Positions 1 to 7,801 of a stretch of 47,071 bases of DNA are shown in pieces. Within the stretch, counting starts at the first letter, position 1; every line of letters starts with the position of its first letter. Below the pieces are notes generated by a model that saw nothing but the letters and a program-made list of their open reading frames with translations, was not told the DNA's origin and ran no database searches. Made by a program: the position numbers and the translations under genes. Source of the stretch: Hyphomicrobiales bacterium (GTDB taxonomy: Bacteria > Pseudomonadota > Alphaproteobacteria > Rhizobiales > Devosiaceae); NCBI GenBank assembly GCA_900470445.1, contig UCAU01000066.1, positions 1 through 47,071 of the forward strand, read 5' to 3'.

Positions 1-597
1 CGCTATCAGCAGCGCAATCCGAAGGCGCCGCTGCAGGTGAGCCTGGGCGATCAACTCCGCTGTCTCGACCAGTTGCTGTCGGGCGATATCTCGCTTTTTA
101 TATCGCACGAAATCCGCGGGCTGAACGCCGGCATCGGCGCGCAGTTCATCCGGCTGAGTCAGGTCTACAACGGGGTGTTCGTCCGCGACGGGCACCCCTT
201 GCTAGGTGCGGTCCGCACGCGTGAGGAAATCGAAGCCTATCCTGTGGTGACCAGTTCCCTGGCAGAAAGCCGGCACCAGCGCTTTTTCGACGAAAACTGG
301 CGGAGGCAGCGTGGCGAAGCGCTGTTCGGCCGAGAGAGCTACATTTTCGGCTCGAACTCTATTTCGGCTTGCCTCGACTATTTGCGCAATACCGACGCCT
401 TCTTGCGCATCTCCAACGTCATCGCGCCGTATTTTGCAGAACAGGGCATAACGGAGGTGAAGCAGGCTGGAACATTGGCGAGCATCCCCATGGGCATATA
501 TGTGTTGGCTGAACGACGCGGGGAGAAGCGCCTGGAGGATGTGTTGGAATGGCTGATCGCGGCCTGCCGCGAAGCGCTACCGCCGTCGCAGGATTAG
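1..597 (+). CDS. LysR-family regulator, C-terminal part (5' cut by window edge)
   Basis: The reading frame is open from the first base and ends in TAG at 595-597, giving about 198 residues without an N-terminus. It reads like the effector-binding half of a LysR-type regulator: an early segment LLSGDISLFIS fits the usual position where such proteins score how a ligand-domain mutant lineage behaves, followed by a receptor-like alpha/beta pattern and a late PMGIYVLAERRGEKR stretch typical of the last strand and helix. The DNA-binding helix-turn-helix would lie upstream of the window. Its end faces the end of the leftward peptide-transport operon, so it is convergent with that operon; control of the operon is possible but not shown. 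The family call rests on overall pattern only, since no HTH is visible. Confidence 0.6.
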   Translation, partial: RYQQRNPKAPLQVSLGDQLRCLDQLLSGDISLFISHEIRGLNAGIGAQFIRLSQVYNGVFVRDGHPLLGAVRTREEIEAYPVVTSSLAESRHQRFFDENWRRQRGEALFGRESYIFGSNSISACLDYLRNTDAFLRISNVIAPYFAEQGITEVKQAGTLASIPMGIYVLAERRGEKRLEDVLEWLIAACREALPPSQD

Positions 598-772
598 CCG
601 CCCGCCACAGGGTGTCGCCTTGAATGGCAGGATTTCGGCATTCCGGCTCGGAGTGTATTCGTTCACCACTTGAATGTCATTGACCGATACCCCGCTGGCA
701 GTGAACCAGGTTTTGGACCGGTCATCGGGGCATTGCATGCCATTGCTGCCGCCCATCAGACTCGAAGTCGCC

Positions 773-2074
773 CTAGCTCAAGGGACCGCCACGATCTTGG
801 GTCATCTTGACCAAGCGTTTAAAAACATTGCCGCTTTGACGGATGCCGTCATGCTCGAACTCATTGGTGACCCAGTGTTCGAGGTTGCCGACCAGACCAG
901 CCGTCTCCAGTGAGAGGCTCGCGTCGACATACATGTCATCGTGGTAGATGATGGCTGAGACGGGGACCGTATTGGCGGCCAGCCGCTCGCGATCGTAGAG
1001 CAGGCTATGGTCCACGCGCTGGGCAAGCGCCTCGGTACCAGCTTGGAAGGGGCGCAGCGAGCGGATGTCCTCGAACATCCAGGGAAACATCATTTCGCCG
1101 GTGAACAGCAGCGGACGAGTAGTTTCGGCGAACTGGGGGAGGGTGTTACGCACCCGCTGCGCGGCCCAAGCGGTCGCGCCGGATCCGTGGCCGTAGATGG
1201 ATTCCTGCATCACGGCAAAGAGCGGATTGCCGTCATAGCTAGTCATGCGCATCACCTCGGCGAGGAACTGGTCGGACAAGCGGTCGCGCTCGGGGGTGGC
1301 GAAAGCCTCGTCGATCAGCCAGTGGATGTTTTCGAAGCCTGGAGCCATGCCGAAATCGATGCCGATGCTCTGTAACCGGCGCACAGTGAGCTGGTCGCCA
1401 TCGGGCAGGCGGACATCGTTGCTGGTGATGAAATCGGCTAGTTGACCGATCGTGTCGCGGTCATCAGGGTAGCGCTTGTAATAGCGGGCTGTCTTGGCCT
1501 CGACCCGCGGATAAGTGCGGCGATAAACCTCTTCGGCCGAGGGGCTTATGCTGGCGAGACCCCCTGCCACGTAGCAGGCCGAAAGCCCCTCGGATGCCTG
1601 GCCCAGATAGGTTAGGGTCAGGAAACCGCCATAGCTCTGGCCCAGCGATTGCCATTTGGCGCCGCCGAACACGGTTTTTCGCAGATGTTCGAAATCGGCC
1701 ACAATGGAATCGGCGCGAAAATGGGTGAGATAGGCGCCGGCCTCTTCCCCACTGACAAAGCGCTGCATGGTCGCGCCATCCACCCGCGTGCTGCGGCCGG
1801 TGCCGCGCTGGTCAGGCAGGATGACGCGGTGGCTCTTGAGGGCCTCTGCCAGCCAAGACGGTCCTCCGCTGGTGGGACGGGGCGACTTACCGCCGGGGCC
1901 GCCTTGCAGGAAGACCAGCAGCGGCAGCTCGGCGTCCTTTTTTGTCGGATCCACTGCTTCGCGGGCAAAGAGCTTGATCGTGGGGCCACCGGGATTGGCG
2001 AACCAGTCGAGCGGCACGTCGATCAAATGGTCGCGGATATGAATGCCGGGAATGGTGTATTGCGAGACGATCAT
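773..2074 (-). CDS. S33-family alpha/beta hydrolase, proline iminopeptidase-like
   Basis: A 433-residue cytoplasmic serine peptidase expected to release N-terminal proline (or a similar residue) from peptides. The oxyanion motif QGGPGG (HGGPG type) is near residue 58, followed by DQRGTGRS, the nucleophile elbow GQSYGG, and late YHDDMYVD and FEHDG segments that supply the acid and histidine of the triad. It is longer than the 310-residue classical enzymes and matches the long S33 subgroup. There is no signal peptide. The ATG at 2074 is preceded by AGGATAGGA. It lies 9 bases after the stop of the DppB-like permease, so it is the last gene of the peptide-import operon, which suggests that it digests imported peptides. 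Family assignment is firm; the exact substrate is inferred. Confidence 0.88.
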   Translation of the reverse strand: MIVSQYTIPGIHIRDHLIDVPLDWFANPGGPTIKLFAREAVDPTKKDAELPLLVFLQGGPGGKSPRPTSGGPSWLAEALKSHRVILPDQRGTGRSTRVDGATMQRFVSGEEAGAYLTHFRADSIVADFEHLRKTVFGGAKWQSLGQSYGGFLTLTYLGQASEGLSACYVAGGLASISPSAEEVYRRTYPRVEAKTARYYKRYPDDRDTIGQLADFITSNDVRLPDGDQLTVRRLQSIGIDFGMAPGFENIHWLIDEAFATPERDRLSDQFLAEVMRMTSYDGNPLFAVMQESIYGHGSGATAWAAQRVRNTLPQFAETTRPLLFTGEMMFPWMFEDIRSLRPFQAGTEALAQRVDHSLLYDRERLAANTVPVSAIIYHDDMYVDASLSLETAGLVGNLEHWVTNEFEHDGIRQSGNVFKRLVKMTQDRGGPLS

Positions 2075-2083
2075 GGTCCTATC

Positions 2084-3037
2084 CTAACGAACGCGCGGGT
2101 CCAGCAGAGCATAGGTGATGTCGACAACGATGTTGGAGATGACGATGAAGAAACCTCCCAACAGCACCACGCCGATAATGATGGGCCTATCCTGATTATT
2201 GACGGCCTGCACGGCCAGCGCGCCGACGCCTTGCAGGCCATAAACCTGCTCGATGACTATGGCGCCGCCCAGCAGCAGGGCGATATCGGCGCCCAATTGG
2301 GTTATCAGCGGTGTGAGAGTGGCGCGCATGCCATGCTTGAACACGACGCGGCCTTCCGACAAGCCTTTGGCACGAGCGGTGCGGATATAGTCCTCATTCA
2401 TCACCTCAAGCATCTGGCCGCGCGTCAGCCGGGCATAGACTGCCGCGGTCGTTAGCGCGAGCGTTGCCCAGGGCAGGGCGAGATGCCAGGCCCAGAGCAC
2501 TGGATTGGGCAGGAACGGCTTGAAGCCGCCGGCGGGAAAGAGCGAGAATCCCGCCTGGCGCGGCAAGAAATAGAAGACATAGAGCGAGACCATGCCGAGC
2601 ACGAAGGTAGGAAAACTCAACCCTACCAGAATAAAGGCCTGGCCCAGCCGGTCGCGCAATCCGCCGGGATGGCGGGCCGACATGATACCGATGGGAATGC
2701 CGACCGCCAGCCAGACAATGACGCCGCCGATGACCAGGGAAATGGTGGCTGGCAAGCGATTGGCAATGAGCGTGGTGACCGGTTGCTGGTTACGGTAGGA
2801 AAAGCCGAGATCACCTACCGCCGCGCGCCCGAGAAAGCTCACATATTGCTCGTGGATGGGGCGGTCGAGCCCCAGATTGGTGCGGATCTGGACCAGTTGA
2901 GCTTCGGTGGCCTTGTCGCCGGCCACCATGCGGGCCGGATCGCCGGGGGCCACGAAGAAGAGGAAAAAGACGAAGGTGCTGAGCGCAAAGAGGATTAGCG
3001 CGGCAAAGCCAATGCGGCCAAGCAGGAAGCGGATCAT
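2084..3037 (-). CDS. Peptide ABC transporter permease, DppB/OppB type
   Basis: A 317-residue inner-membrane permease subunit of a peptide (Dpp/Opp/Gsi-class) importer. It opens with the family-typical transmembrane helix MIRFLLGRIGF, followed by FFVAPGDPAR, LGLDRPI and the segment GDLGFSYRNQQPV. The coupling (EAA-like) loop is EDYIRTARAKGLSEGRVVFKHGMR, which contacts the ATPase. The C-terminus ends in YALLDPRVR, as is usual for DppB. The frame is open further upstream, but the ATG at 3037 is chosen because it overlaps the stop of the DppC-like gene by four bases (ATGA) and gives the expected N-terminus. It is the fourth gene of the leftward operon and pairs with the DppC-like subunit. Confidence 0.93.
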   Translation of the reverse strand: MIRFLLGRIGFAALILFALSTFVFFLFFVAPGDPARMVAGDKATEAQLVQIRTNLGLDRPIHEQYVSFLGRAAVGDLGFSYRNQQPVTTLIANRLPATISLVIGGVIVWLAVGIPIGIMSARHPGGLRDRLGQAFILVGLSFPTFVLGMVSLYVFYFLPRQAGFSLFPAGGFKPFLPNPVLWAWHLALPWATLALTTAAVYARLTRGQMLEVMNEDYIRTARAKGLSEGRVVFKHGMRATLTPLITQLGADIALLLGGAIVIEQVYGLQGVGALAVQAVNNQDRPIIIGVVLLGGFFIVISNIVVDITYALLDPRVR

Positions 3038-3984
3038 GGCTTGTGCCTCCAGCGCAGCAGACTGCGCCTGACCACGGGGCGGGATTTGGGGTCTAGCGCG
3101 TCGCGCAGCCCATCGCCCAGAATGTTGAACGAAAGAGTGGTCAATAGCAGCGCGAGGCCCGGGATGAGCACCAGCCACCAGGCAACGAGATAGATGGAAT
3201 TGGCAGCGGCGTCGGCCAGCATGCCACCCCAACTCGGGGCGGGCGGCACAATGCCCAGGCCCAGGAAGGAAAGGGTGGCCTCGAATACGATGGCGCTGGG
3301 GATCATCATCGTGGTGTAAACGATAATGGGGACACTCAGATTGGGCAGAATATCCACAACCATGATGGAGAGCGAGCTGGCGCCGAGCGAACGGCTGGCC
3401 TGAACGAACTCGCGGGCACGCAGCGACATCACCTGGCTGCGCACCACGCGGCCCATGGTCGTCCAGCTGAAAAAGACAATGACCCCGATGCTAAGCGACA
3501 GGCTTGGCCCGAACACCGAGACCAATGCCAGCGCGCAGAGCAGGAAGGGCACGCTCATCACCAGGTCCATGGCCCGGCTCAGCACCATGTCGATCCACCC
3601 GCCGAAAAAACCGGCCAGCACGCCGACGGTGACCCCGATCAGCGAGGCGGCCAGCGAGGCCAGGACGCCCACCAGCAGAGAGACGCGGGCACCGTAAGCG
3701 AGGCGGACGAGCACGTCGCGACCCAGTTGGTCGGTGCCCAGCACGAATTCGGTATTGGGCGCCACGGGCAGACCCATAGTGGACAGGCCGGTGTCGCGGA
3801 ATTGCTGGATCGGGGAATGGCCAGCCCAGCTTTCGATCAGAGGTGCTGCGGCAGCAAATAGCACCAGCACGACAATGAACACCATAGCGGCAAGGCTGGC
3901 CTTGTCGCGGAGCAACCGTCGCAGGGTGAGCGAGAAGGAACCGCGCTGGACCACGATGGGAGCGGAGCTAGCCGGCGTACTCAT
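3034..3984 (-). CDS. Peptide ABC transporter permease, DppC/OppC type
   Basis: A 316-residue partner permease. The N-terminal cytoplasmic segment is followed by a first membrane helix (ASLAAMVFIVVLVLFAAAAP), then the family hallmark LGTDQLGRDVLVRLAYGARVS and the coupling loop REFVQASRSLGASSLSIM. The end, FNILGDGLRDALDPKSR, is the standard DppC C-terminus. Two in-frame ATGs exist. The inner one at 3984 is preferred because it overlaps the upstream ATPase stop in an ATGA arrangement; the outer one at 3996 would add four residues. It overlaps the following DppB-like gene by four bases, so the two permeases are translationally coupled. Confidence 0.92.
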   Translation of the reverse strand: MSTPASSAPIVVQRGSFSLTLRRLLRDKASLAAMVFIVVLVLFAAAAPLIESWAGHSPIQQFRDTGLSTMGLPVAPNTEFVLGTDQLGRDVLVRLAYGARVSLLVGVLASLAASLIGVTVGVLAGFFGGWIDMVLSRAMDLVMSVPFLLCALALVSVFGPSLSLSIGVIVFFSWTTMGRVVRSQVMSLRAREFVQASRSLGASSLSIMVVDILPNLSVPIIVYTTMMIPSAIVFEATLSFLGLGIVPPAPSWGGMLADAAANSIYLVAWWLVLIPGLALLLTTLSFNILGDGLRDALDPKSRPVVRRSLLRWRHKP

Positions 3985-5831
3985 GCGGCGGCCCAATCTA
4001 TGGTCTGGACCAGATCACGGCTGCGCGCGAAATGTTGGGGCGGCGGAGTGACCGAGGCGGCGAGCAGGGTGCGAGTATAGTCATCCTGAGGATTGGCGTA
4101 GATGGCCTGGGCATCGGCCAACTCCACTATGCGGCCCTTGTTCATCACAGCGATGCGATTGCAGACCTGGCGGACCACCGCCAGATCGTGAGAGATAAAG
4201 AGATAGGTAAGGTCAAGCTCGCGCTGCAGCTTGGACATCAGGTTAAGCACCTGGGCCTGGATGGAAACATCAAGCGCCGAGACCGGTTCGTCAAAGATGA
4301 TCAGCCCAGGATTGAGCGCCAGGGCGCGCGCAATACCGATGCGCTGGCGTTGGCCGCCGGAGAACTCGGACGGGAAGCGGTTGTAGTGCTCTGGATTGAG
4401 CCCCACCCGTTCCATCAGTTCCTGCACGCGGTTTTTGCGGTCGGTGCCGGAAGCGACGTGGTGGATGCGGAAGGGGTCGCCGATAATGGCGCCCACGCGG
4501 CGGCGAGGATTGAGCGAGCCGAAGGGGTCCTGGAATACTAGCTGCACGGCCCTACGCGTCTCGCGCCAACCGGCGGCATCAAGATGAGCCATATCGGCAT
4601 CGCCCAAAAGCACGCGGCCGCTAGTGGCCGGGATGAGGCCGGCAATGACGCGGGCGAGAGTGGATTTGCCGCAGCCGCTTTCACCCACAAGTCCCAGCGT
4701 TTCGCCGCGCCTGACTTCGAGGTTGATACCTTTGAGCACGTCGAACCGGCCTTGCTTGTCGAAGAGCCCACCGGTGGCAAAGCTCAGTGCGACATCCTCG
4801 ACCTTGAGTATGACGGGGGCGCTCTGGGTGTCGATACGGCGGACGGTCGAGCCTGCATGCGGCGGCGGAGCTGGGGCCGTGTCTTCCAGCCAGCACAGAG
4901 CTTCGACATCGTCGCTATAGCGGCGCAGCGGCGGACGACTAGTGTGGCACTTTTCCATGACAGCACTGCAGCGGGGGGCAAAGGCGCAGCCATCCGGACT
5001 ATGCAGCAGGCTAGGTGGGCGGCCTGGGATAGCGACCAGTTCTTCACCAGCCGCGTAGTTGGCGGGGGAGGAGCGCAGCAGGCCGGCCGTATAGGGATGA
5101 GCGGGCGTGGTGAAGACAGCTTCGCTTGAACCATATTCCATGCGATTGCCGGCATACATCACCATGACCCGGTCGGCGACGGACGACAGCAGACCCAGAT
5201 CGTGGGTTATCATAATGACGGTGGTGCCCAATTCCTTGCGCATCGTATCAAGCAGAGCGACGATCTGCGCTTGCACGGTCACATCGAGCGCCGTAGTCGG
5301 CTCGTCGGCGATGATGACGGCAGGGTTGAGTACGAGTGCCATGGCGATCATCACACGCTGGCGCATGCCGCCTGAAAACTGGTGCGGATAAGCGTCGAAC
5401 CGCTCGGCCGCGTTGGTGATGCCCACCTTAGACAGCATGTCGACGGCGCGGGTCCGCGCAACTGCCTTACTCACCTTTTCATGGGCGTGAATGGCTTCGG
5501 TAATCTGGCTGCCGATAGTGTAATAGGGATGCAGGCTCGACAGGGGGTCTTGGAAGATCATGCCGATGCGTGATCCCCGCAATTTGCGCAGGTCCTTGGG
5601 TTTTTCCCTTAGCAGGTCGCGCCCCTCAAACAGGACTTCGCCGGTAATATCGGCATAGGGCAGCAGCCCTAGAATGGCCTGCATCATCACCGATTTGCCC
5701 GAACCCGATTCCCCGGCAATACCGAACAGTTCCCCAGTCTCGATGGCGAAGGAGACATTTTGGACAGCGTGGATCGTGCCGTCTTCGGTGGGGATCGAGA
5801 CGGTCAGATTGCGGGCTTCGAGCACTGGCAA
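3981..5831 (-). CDS. Peptide ABC transporter, fused double ATPase (DppD-DppF type)
   Basis: One polypeptide of about 616 residues carries both nucleotide-binding domains of a peptide importer. The first half has Walker A GESGSGKS, signature FSGGMRQRV, Walker B VIIADEPTTALD and the oligopeptide-transporter C-terminal tail with CAFAPRC. The second half has GESGCGKST, FSGGQRQRI and LIIFDEPVSALD. In most Dpp/Opp systems these are two genes; fusions occur in YejF and GsiA. The start is uncertain: a TTG at 5831, preceded by CGGAG, gives the natural beginning LPVLEARNLTVSIP. A farther in-frame ATG at 5930 lies inside the binding-protein gene and is unlikely. The second gene of the operon, it is separated from the binding-protein gene by a strong stem-loop. 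Confidence 0.92.
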   Translation of the reverse strand: MPVLEARNLTVSIPTEDGTIHAVQNVSFAIETGELFGIAGESGSGKSVMMQAILGLLPYADITGEVLFEGRDLLREKPKDLRKLRGSRIGMIFQDPLSSLHPYYTIGSQITEAIHAHEKVSKAVARTRAVDMLSKVGITNAAERFDAYPHQFSGGMRQRVMIAMALVLNPAVIIADEPTTALDVTVQAQIVALLDTMRKELGTTVIMITHDLGLLSSVADRVMVMYAGNRMEYGSSEAVFTTPAHPYTAGLLRSSPANYAAGEELVAIPGRPPSLLHSPDGCAFAPRCSAVMEKCHTSRPPLRRYSDDVEALCWLEDTAPAPPPHAGSTVRRIDTQSAPVILKVEDVALSFATGGLFDKQGRFDVLKGINLEVRRGETLGLVGESGCGKSTLARVIAGLIPATSGRVLLGDADMAHLDAAGWRETRRAVQLVFQDPFGSLNPRRRVGAIIGDPFRIHHVASGTDRKNRVQELMERVGLNPEHYNRFPSEFSGGQRQRIGIARALALNPGLIIFDEPVSALDVSIQAQVLNLMSKLQRELDLTYLFISHDLAVVRQVCNRIAVMNKGRIVELADAQAIYANPQDDYTRTLLAASVTPPPQHFARSRDLVQTIDWAAA

Positions 5832-5860
5832 GGAGCGGCTCCGAGTTTGACCTACGCGGT

Positions 5861-5894
5861 GGCGTGGTCCGGACCTAGTGGCCCGGACCACGCC
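5861..5894 (-). terminator. Perfect 12-bp stem-loop after peptide-binding-protein gene
   Basis: GGCGTGGTCCGG (5861-5872) and CCGGACCACGCC (5883-5894) pair perfectly around a 10-base loop. On the transcribed minus strand the stem begins 8 bases past the binding-protein stop codon and precedes the ATPase gene. No U-run follows, so it is better read as an intra-operon partial terminator or 3'-end stabiliser than as a complete terminator. Confidence 0.7.
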
Positions 5895-5902
5895 GTTACA
5901 GC

Positions 5903-7654
5903 TTAGCGCTGGATCCAGACATTGGTCCAATCGCCCTGCACACCTAGCGCATAGGGTTGGAAATTCTGCACGGCGGCACTGCGATAGAGCACAACCTTAT
6001 TGGCGAGATACGGCACGACCGGCGCATCGGCCATGACAAGCTCGTCGACTTGACCCCATAACCGAGCCACTTCCTCGGGTGTGGTGGCATTGATGGCCTG
6101 CTGGGCCAGATCATTGGCCTTGGGGTTGTTGTAATCGGTGTAATTGTAGGTCTGGTGGGTGCCGTTGAAGCTGAATTGCGGCTGGAACACCGAGCGGGCC
6201 GAGCCCCCCGCCCAGTCGGGCGTCCAACCCACAGGCGCAATGTCCCAGGTTCCGTCCTTGGTGTTGACCGGGTTGGTCATAAACTTGGAATAATAGTCCG
6301 CGGGGGCCACCGGCGTCAGCTCCAGCGTAATGCCAGACGCCGCCATGCTGGCCTGGATGGTCTGGGCAATGGCCGGTTCGTTATTCTGGTTGCGGAACGG
6401 CATTTTGAGCGTGATGCCATCGGGGTAGCCTGCCTCGGCCAGCAATTCCTTAGCCTTGGCCGGGTCGCCCTTAGCCTCGGGCGAGGGATAGAGATCAAAA
6501 TCGTGATAGCCCAGCACGCCCGGCCCAAAAATGCCGTTGACCGGCTGGCCTACCGTGGGGCCGCCGGATTGCTGCACGATGGCAGCCTTGTCGATGGCAT
6601 AGTTCAGCGCCTGGCGGACCTTGAGGTCGCGCAGAGCGCCATTGTTGTTTTCCGATACCGTGTTGATAAAGAGGAAGGCAGTGGCCCCCGATGAGACCGT
6701 CATCAGCTTTTCATCGTCCGTGGCCGTCAGCAATTGCAGGATGGCCGGCGGAATGGTGATGTCAAAAGTCATGTCGCCATCACCAGACTGCAATTGCTGC
6801 AGGACAGCATCGGGTTGCAGGCCGAAGGTGATCTGGATGTCATCGACATAGGCTTTGCGTAGCGGATCGCTCTCGGGTGTCCAGGCAGGGTTGCGGACCA
6901 GTTGCAGGCTGCTATCGGGGGTGTAAGCGCCGGGGGTGTAAGGACCGCTGGCGATGAAGTTATTCCGATAATCGGGGCTATCGGGCAGGTAATCGAGCAC
7001 CTCGACTGGTGCCGGTGCCGAGGTCGGCAGGCTCAGCATATAGATGAAGTCGCCTGCTTTTTGGGTGAGATTGATGACGATTGTTTGGTCGTCTGGCGTC
7101 TCGATGCCGGCGATGTCGTTGCCCTCAATATAGGCCTTCATGGCCTCTACAGTTGGTTCGACCTTGGAAAAGCCGGCGCAGAATTCGGCCAAACCCGCGA
7201 TCAGATCCTGATAATAGGTCAGCGCAGCGGAGCCCAGCAGCGGATTGCACATGCGCTTGATTCCGCGCTCGAAATCGGCCGAGGTAATCTGGCGGGCGCC
7301 AGAGGGCGCATTCCACTGTGCGCCCTGGCGCAGCTTGAACGTATAGGTCAGCCCGTCATTGGTAGGCTGAGGCACTTCGGTGGCAAGGTCCCCCTCTGGC
7401 GTGATGCGGACCGTTTCGTCGGTTGAGGCGGCATAGCTGATCAATTGCCGAGTCACCGCGCGCAGGAAATTATTGCTGGTAACCAGAGCCGCCGAAGTTG
7501 GATCAAAATGGTCGATGTCGGCTGTGCCCAGAATGCGCAGCGTGCCGCCCGCCTGGCCGTCCTGAGCCGCGACCCCATGGGGCAGGGCAATGATGCTGGT
7601 CGTCGCCATTAGGCCCGCCAGGGCCAATCGAGTAATACCGGACAAATGGTGCAT
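5903..7654 (-). CDS. Peptide ABC transporter substrate-binding protein (family 5)
   Basis: A 583-residue periplasmic receptor of the DppA/OppA (SBP family 5) type. A signal peptide, with hydrophobic core LALAGLMATTSIIALP and likely cleavage after HGVAA, is followed by GGTLRILGTADIDHFDPTS, the standard family 5 opening. Internal blocks include KLRQGAQWNAPSG, FIASGPY, VRQALNYAIDKAAIV and the late NYTDYNNPKAND. The ATG at 7654 is chosen over an upstream in-frame ATG at 7759 because GGAGGGAGC precedes it and the protein then starts with the signal sequence. It is the first gene of the leftward operon (binding protein, ATPase, two permeases, S33 peptidase), divergent from the Xaa-Pro aminopeptidase. 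The ligand is probably a short peptide, perhaps proline-containing given the flanking peptidases. Confidence 0.93.
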   Translation of the reverse strand: MHHLSGITRLALAGLMATTSIIALPHGVAAQDGQAGGTLRILGTADIDHFDPTSAALVTSNNFLRAVTRQLISYAASTDETVRITPEGDLATEVPQPTNDGLTYTFKLRQGAQWNAPSGARQITSADFERGIKRMCNPLLGSAALTYYQDLIAGLAEFCAGFSKVEPTVEAMKAYIEGNDIAGIETPDDQTIVINLTQKAGDFIYMLSLPTSAPAPVEVLDYLPDSPDYRNNFIASGPYTPGAYTPDSSLQLVRNPAWTPESDPLRKAYVDDIQITFGLQPDAVLQQLQSGDGDMTFDITIPPAILQLLTATDDEKLMTVSSGATAFLFINTVSENNNGALRDLKVRQALNYAIDKAAIVQQSGGPTVGQPVNGIFGPGVLGYHDFDLYPSPEAKGDPAKAKELLAEAGYPDGITLKMPFRNQNNEPAIAQTIQASMAASGITLELTPVAPADYYSKFMTNPVNTKDGTWDIAPVGWTPDWAGGSARSVFQPQFSFNGTHQTYNYTDYNNPKANDLAQQAINATTPEEVARLWGQVDELVMADAPVVPYLANKVVLYRSAAVQNFQPYALGVQGDWTNVWIQR

Positions 7655-7748
7655 GAGCTCCCTCCGAGCGTTTTGTGCCAGGAACCAGACCCCTCTGATC
7701 TCCGGCGGAAGCCTGAGGACACCAGATGCGCTCTCCGGAGTCAATGAA

Positions 7749-7760
7749 TTTGTCGACAAA
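7749..7760. promoter_or_regulatory. 12-bp palindrome in divergent dpp/peptidase promoter region
   Basis: TTTGTCGACAAA is a perfect palindrome about 40 bases before the Xaa-Pro aminopeptidase start and 95 bases before the binding-protein start. The 13-mer TTGTCGACAAACT (7750-7762) recurs exactly at 10808-10820 upstream of the arabinofuranoside operon. The form TTGT-N2-ACAA is compatible with a GntR- or LacI-type operator. A promoter TCGACA (7753-7758), 17 bases, TAGAAC (7776-7781) could be overlapped by it. Confidence 0.5.
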
Positions 7761-7801
7761 CTAAATACAGCGATTTAGAACACTGTCCCGTCAGGAAGAG
7801 A

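Noticed and set aside
577..756. 59-codon minus-strand frame between the LysR fragment and the S33 gene
   Set aside because: It overlaps the LysR end by about 20 bases, has no clear ribosome site and no family pattern; the short space is better read as the gap between convergent genes.
1649..2455. Long plus-strand frame of 268 codons opposite the S33 hydrolase and permease
   Set aside because: Antisense shadow of two well-supported genes; composition is low-complexity and shows no family pattern.
3038..3232. 65-residue extension of the DppB-like permease
   Set aside because: It overlaps the DppC-like gene and lacks transmembrane or family features; the ATG at 3037 is standard.
7700..7740. 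CTCCGG / CCGGAG inverted repeat in the divergent promoter region
   Set aside because: Only 6 bp arms with a 29-base gap in GC-rich DNA; likely chance. The TTTGTCGACAAA palindrome nearby is stronger.
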